From Pseudomonadota bacterium (GTDB taxonomy: Bacteria > Pseudomonadota > Gammaproteobacteria > Steroidobacterales > Steroidobacteraceae): a stretch of DNA of 7,395 bases. Numbering within the stretch: position 1 is the stretch's first letter; every line of letters starts with the position of its first letter. The position numbers and the translations under genes are program-made. Where the stretch lies: NCBI GenBank assembly GCA_021792815.1, contig JAJYTX010000117.1, forward strand, positions 1 through 7,395, given 5' to 3'. The notes beneath the pieces were generated by a model. It saw nothing but the letters and a program-made list of their open reading frames with translations. It ran no database searches and had not been told where the DNA came from. Positions 5,252 through 7,395 of this stretch are shown here, in pieces.

Positions 5252-7395
5252 TCATGGGCGGCTGCCCTGGCGCTGCTCGAGGAAATCCCGCAGCACCCGG
5301 CCGGTGTGCGACTGTTTTGCGCGGCGCGCCACATCCGCGGGGGCGCCCTGCGCCACGATGCGTCCACCACGCTCGCCGGCCTCCGGGCCCATGTCCACGA
5401 TCCAATCGGCCTCGGCCATCACGTCGAGGTTGTGCTCGACCACCACCGCCGTATTGCCGGCGTCGACCAGCCGGTGCAGCACGTGAATCAGCTTTTCCAC
5501 GTCGGCCATGTGCAGTCCCACCGTGGGCTCGTCGAGTACGTACAGGGTATGCCGCGGCAGCGGTTGTCGCGTTGCGGCCGCTGCGCGGCGCGGAGTGTTG
5601 CCGGTGACCTTGGCGAGTTCCGTAACCAGTTTGATCCGCTGCGCCTCCCCGCCGGAGAGCGTCGGGCTCTGCTGGCCCAGGGTGAGATAGCCGAGCCCGA
5701 CGTCCTGCAGGAGCTGCAATGCGTGATGGATGCGCGAGTGTGCCTGGAAAAACTCCACGGCCTCATCGACGTTCATCGCCAGGACGTCCCCGATGTTCCT
5801 GTCCCGCCACGGTACCGAGAGCGTCTCGGAATTGAACCGCCGGCCGCCGCAGACGTCACACAACACCTTCACATCCGGCAGGAAGCTCATTTCGATGGTG
5901 CGCACGCCCTGGCCATCGCAGGCCTCGCAGCGGCCGCCGGCGGTGTTGAACGAAAAGCGGCTGGCGCCGTAGCCGCGCAGGCGCGCCTCGCTGGTGGCGG
6001 CGAAGATCCGGCGGATGTCGTCCCAGAACCCGATATAGGTCGCCGGGCAGGAGCGCGGCGTCTTGCCGATGGGTGTCTGATCGACTTCCAGTACGCGATG
6101 AATCCGATCGAGGCCCCGCATGGCGCGGCAGCCGGTCAGCTTGCCGTCTGACGGCCGAAGGCGCGAGCGCGCGGCCACCGGCGTGCGGGCGGAAGCGATG
6201 TCGCCGGCGCCGTTGCCGCCGGATGCCAGCATGCGGCGCAGGTTGGTGTAGAGCACGTCGCGGGCGACCGTCGATTTTCCCGAGCCCGAAACGCCCGTGA
6301 CGACCACCAGCCGGCCGAGGGGAATACGCACAGTGGCCCGCACATTGTGCAAAGAGACACCCTCCAGCGTCAGATGCGCGGTCCGGCCGTTCACGGGACG
6401 CCGTGGCTCGGTAGGATGGCGCAGCGGATCGCGCAGGAAGCGTCCGGTGGTCGAGTGTCGGTTGCGGATCAGATCGTTCACCGTGCCGGCGCCTACCACT
6501 TCGCCGCCGAGGACGCCGGCGCCGGGCCCGAGATCAATGACGTGATCGGCGCGGCGTATGGTCTCCTCGTCATGCTCGACCACCACCAGCGTGTTGCGGT
6601 GGCGGGAGAGCTCGGCCAGCGCGTCGAGCAGGATCCGGTTGTCGCGCGGGTGCAGTCCGATGGTCGGTTCATCGAGCACGTAGCACACGCCCTGCAGGTT
6701 CGAGCCGAGCTGGGCGGCGAGTCGGATCCGCTGGGCCTCCCCGCCCGAGAGCGTCGGTGCCGAGCGATCGAGTTGCAGGTACCCGAGGCCGACGCGCTCG
6801 AGAAAGGCGAGGCGCGCACGGATTTCCGCCATCAGGTCGCGCGCGATCTGCTGCTCGCGGGAAGAGAGCTTCAGCCGAGCGAGCCAGTGCGCGGCATGCG
6901 CCACCGGTTCGGCCGTGAGGTCCGCGATGGAGCGGTCGCGGAAGCGCACATTGAGCGCCACGGGGTTCAGCCGTCTTCCCTGACACGCCGGACAGGGCGC
7001 GGGCTCGCCTTCGTACCACTCGTTCCACCAATGCTCCTCGCCGGTCTGCTGCGCGTCGAACCCGGTCATCGCGAGGCCGGTACCGTAGCAGCTGCCGCAC
7101 CAGCCGTGCTTGGAATTGAAGGAAAAGAGCCGCGGGTCGGGCTCGGCAAAGCTGTGGCCGCAGGAGGGGCACGCCCGCTTGGTGGAAAACACCGTGACGC
7201 CGCCGGAGCCGGGCCCGAGCACGTGCACGAGGCCCTTGCCGAAATCGAGCGCACGCCCAAGCCCCTGGTGCAGATCGAGGTCGGTCCGGGCGCCGACCTC
7301 GATCTCGGCCACGGGCAGCTCGATCGTGTGCTCCTTGAAGCGTGAGAGCCGCGGCCACTGTCCGGTCGGTACGTTGATGCCGTCGACGCGCAGGG
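5252..7395 (-). CDS. uvrA: UvrA-family excinuclease ATPase, C-terminal 713 residues (N-terminus outside window)
   Basis: The frame is open to the right edge. The GTG at 7312-7310 is not a start, because the codons before it read as UvrA ([14 protein letters not shown]). UvrA is the damage-sensing ABC ATPase of nucleotide excision repair that loads UvrB on DNA. Numbering visible residues from the edge: first zinc module C75, C78, C99, C102; a further CPAC at 134-137; ABC signature LSGGEAQ at 215-221 with Walker B YVLDEP at 238-243; second Walker [10 protein letters not shown] at 367-375; second zinc module C489, C492, C512, C515; second signature 579-585 and Walker B 618-623. The first Walker A would be upstream. 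Only about 31 residues separate C102 from CPAC, where classical UvrA carries a domain of about 110, so the insertion domain is nearly absent. Roughly 15 extra residues precede the last Walker [14 protein letters not shown] and LHMADVEKL recall the very long, duplicated UvrA of Burkholderia and relatives. All visible ATPase motifs look intact. Confidence 0.95.
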   Translation of the reverse strand, partial: LRVDGINVPTGQWPRLSRFKEHTIELPVAEIEVGARTDLDLHQGLGRALDFGKGLVHVLGPGSGGVTVFSTKRACPSCGHSFAEPDPRLFSFNSKHGWCGSCYGTGLAMTGFDAQQTGEEHWWNEWYEGEPAPCPACQGRRLNPVALNVRFRDRSIADLTAEPVAHAAHWLARLKLSSREQQIARDLMAEIRARLAFLERVGLGYLQLDRSAPTLSGGEAQRIRLAAQLGSNLQGVCYVLDEPTIGLHPRDNRILLDALAELSRHRNTLVVVEHDEETIRRADHVIDLGPGAGVLGGEVVGAGTVNDLIRNRHSTTGRFLRDPLRHPTEPRRPVNGRTAHLTLEGVSLHNVRATVRIPLGRLVVVTGVSGSGKSTVARDVLYTNLRRMLASGGNGAGDIASARTPVAARSRLRPSDGKLTGCRAMRGLDRIHRVLEVDQTPIGKTPRSCPATYIGFWDDIRRIFAATSEARLRGYGASRFSFNTAGGRCEACDGQGVRTIEMSFLPDVKVLCDVCGGRRFNSETLSVPWRDRNIGDVLAMNVDEAVEFFQAHSRIHHALQLLQDVGLGYLTLGQQSPTLSGGEAQRIKLVTELAKVTGNTPRRAAAATRQPLPRHTLYVLDEPTVGLHMADVEKLIHVLHRLVDAGNTAVVVEHNLDVMAEADWIVDMGPEAGERGGRIVAQGAPADVARRAKQSHTGRVLRDFLEQRQGSRP

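Noticed and set aside
6347..7345. Plus-strand open frame of 332 codons opposite the uvrA-like gene
   Set aside because: The minus strand clearly encodes UvrA motifs here; the opposite frame is a codon-bias shadow. The same applies to the frame at 5174-6151.

Overview
The window is GC-rich (roughly two thirds G+C by eye) and packed with bacterial protein genes. The SPOR-like envelope protein, the GGDEF-EAL protein and the UvrA subtype together suggest a Gammaproteobacterium, perhaps of the Xanthomonadales/Nevskiales/Steroidobacter type. That placement is inference; there is no rRNA or species marker. No tRNA, rRNA, CRISPR array, transposase or phage gene is visible.

Layout. Bases 1-1265 (+) are the 3' part of a gene for an Ala/Pro-rich protein with a SPOR-like domain. 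Bases 1266-1696 hold no convincing gene, only a possible weak promoter, a possible folded RNA and a short tandem repeat. From 1697 to 4765 three genes run on the + strand: a pseudo-receiver/ANTAR RNA-binding regulator (1697-2368), an unrecognised 118-residue protein (2541-2897), and a GGDEF-EAL protein (2894-4765) whose ATG overlaps the preceding stop by 4 bases. Three compact inverted repeats lie between the ANTAR domain and the orphan gene. After a 114-base convergent gap, two minus-strand genes follow: a small eight-cysteine, probably zinc-binding protein (4880-5182), and upstream of it, running off the right edge, the C-terminal 713 residues of a UvrA-family ATPase (5252-7395).

How the genes may work together. 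The ANTAR regulator has lost the phosphoacceptor and acidic pocket of its receiver domain, so it probably does not respond to phosphorylation and may act as an AmiR-type antiterminator. Directly downstream is a cyclic-di-GMP protein with a ruined GGDEF motif and an intact EAL site, translationally coupled to the orphan. The most interesting hypothesis here is that an RNA-binding antitermination switch controls a c-di-GMP phosphodiesterase. On the other strand, the UvrA homologue and the Cys-rich protein probably form one transcription unit; the UvrA is notable for having almost no insertion domain.
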